From: Bacteroidota bacterium
GTDB taxonomy: Bacteria; Bacteroidota; Kryptoniia; Kryptoniales; JAKASW01
DNA: 5,493 nt
Reading direction: 5' to 3'
Assembly: GCA_021796055.1 (NCBI GenBank)
Contig: JAJYOS010000491.1
Location: 1 to 5,493 of the forward strand
Below are positions 5,431 to 5,493 of this stretch, piece after piece. Position 1 is the first letter of the stretch. Every line of letters starts with the position of its first letter. The notes beneath the pieces are model-generated. The model worked only from the letters and a program-made list of their open reading frames with translations, did no database searches and was not told the DNA's origin. Position numbers and translations under genes: made by a program.

Positions 5431-5493
5431 TCACCGGAATCTGTTCTTTTTGGGCGGGTTGATATTTTCAAAAAGGTCTCCTTTGAGTCGAGA
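5431..5493 (-). CDS. Possible C-terminal end of an upstream gene (partial)
   Basis: In the first minus-strand frame from the window end, 20 codons run to a TGA at 5433-5431 and read SRLKGDLFENINPPKKNRFR. This basic, proline-containing end would be plausible for a protein C-terminus, with codon choice similar to the neighbours. A second frame is also open to a TAA at 5429-5427, so the evidence is weak. The fragment is too short to name a family. No clear terminator follows it. Confidence 0.25.
   Translation of the reverse strand, partial: SRLKGDLFENINPPKKNRFR

Noticed and set aside
5427..5480. Short leader peptide starting at a TTG after AAAGGAGA on the minus strand
   Set aside because: It would be a 15-residue peptide with a TTG start and no attenuator structure. 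An upstream gene's tail in another frame is at least as likely.

Overview
The window reads as a stretch of bacterial chromosome of moderate GC content in which every gene I can support lies on the minus strand, so transcription runs from high to low coordinates. The organism is probably a member of the Bacteroidota/Chlorobiota/Ignavibacteriota side of the tree or a similar environmental phylum. This is inference from three things: a fused transaldolase/glucose-6-phosphate isomerase, a small secreted DUF4402 protein whose signal peptide ends in SFAQ, and a possible TTTG/TAnnTTTG-type promoter. None of these fixes the taxonomy.

Layout in transcription order. Positions 5493-5431 may hold the last codons of an upstream gene (weak). 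A roughly 190-base spacer with small inverted repeats leads to a secreted DUF4402-domain protein (5240-4683), which ends in a CU-rich 3' tail and a textbook intrinsic terminator (4650-4618). The next spacer holds two inverted repeats that share CAGGT/ACCTG arms (4614-4599 and 4568-4549) and candidate promoters. A three-gene sugar-phosphate cluster follows: an RpiB/LacA-family isomerase (4409-3951), a bifunctional Tal-Pgi fusion (3954-1123, ATGA overlap with the preceding stop) and a HAD-family phosphatase-like protein (1073-453, 49 bases after the fusion, with its own strong Shine-Dalgarno). A 162-base spacer then precedes a Crp/Fnr-family regulator (290-1) cut by the window edge.

The three metabolic genes fit one job. 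A pentose-phosphate isomerase, transaldolase and glucose-6-phosphate isomerase together connect pentose phosphates to fructose-6-phosphate and glucose-6-phosphate, and the HAD protein may dephosphorylate a sugar phosphate of the same pool. The most unusual details are the replacement of the usual RpiB active-site histidine by aspartate in an EDDD motif, the missing second aspartate in HAD motif I, and the paired CAGGT/ACCTG palindromes in front of the operon. I see no mobile element, CRISPR array, tRNA or rRNA, and no clear evidence of a wholly new system.
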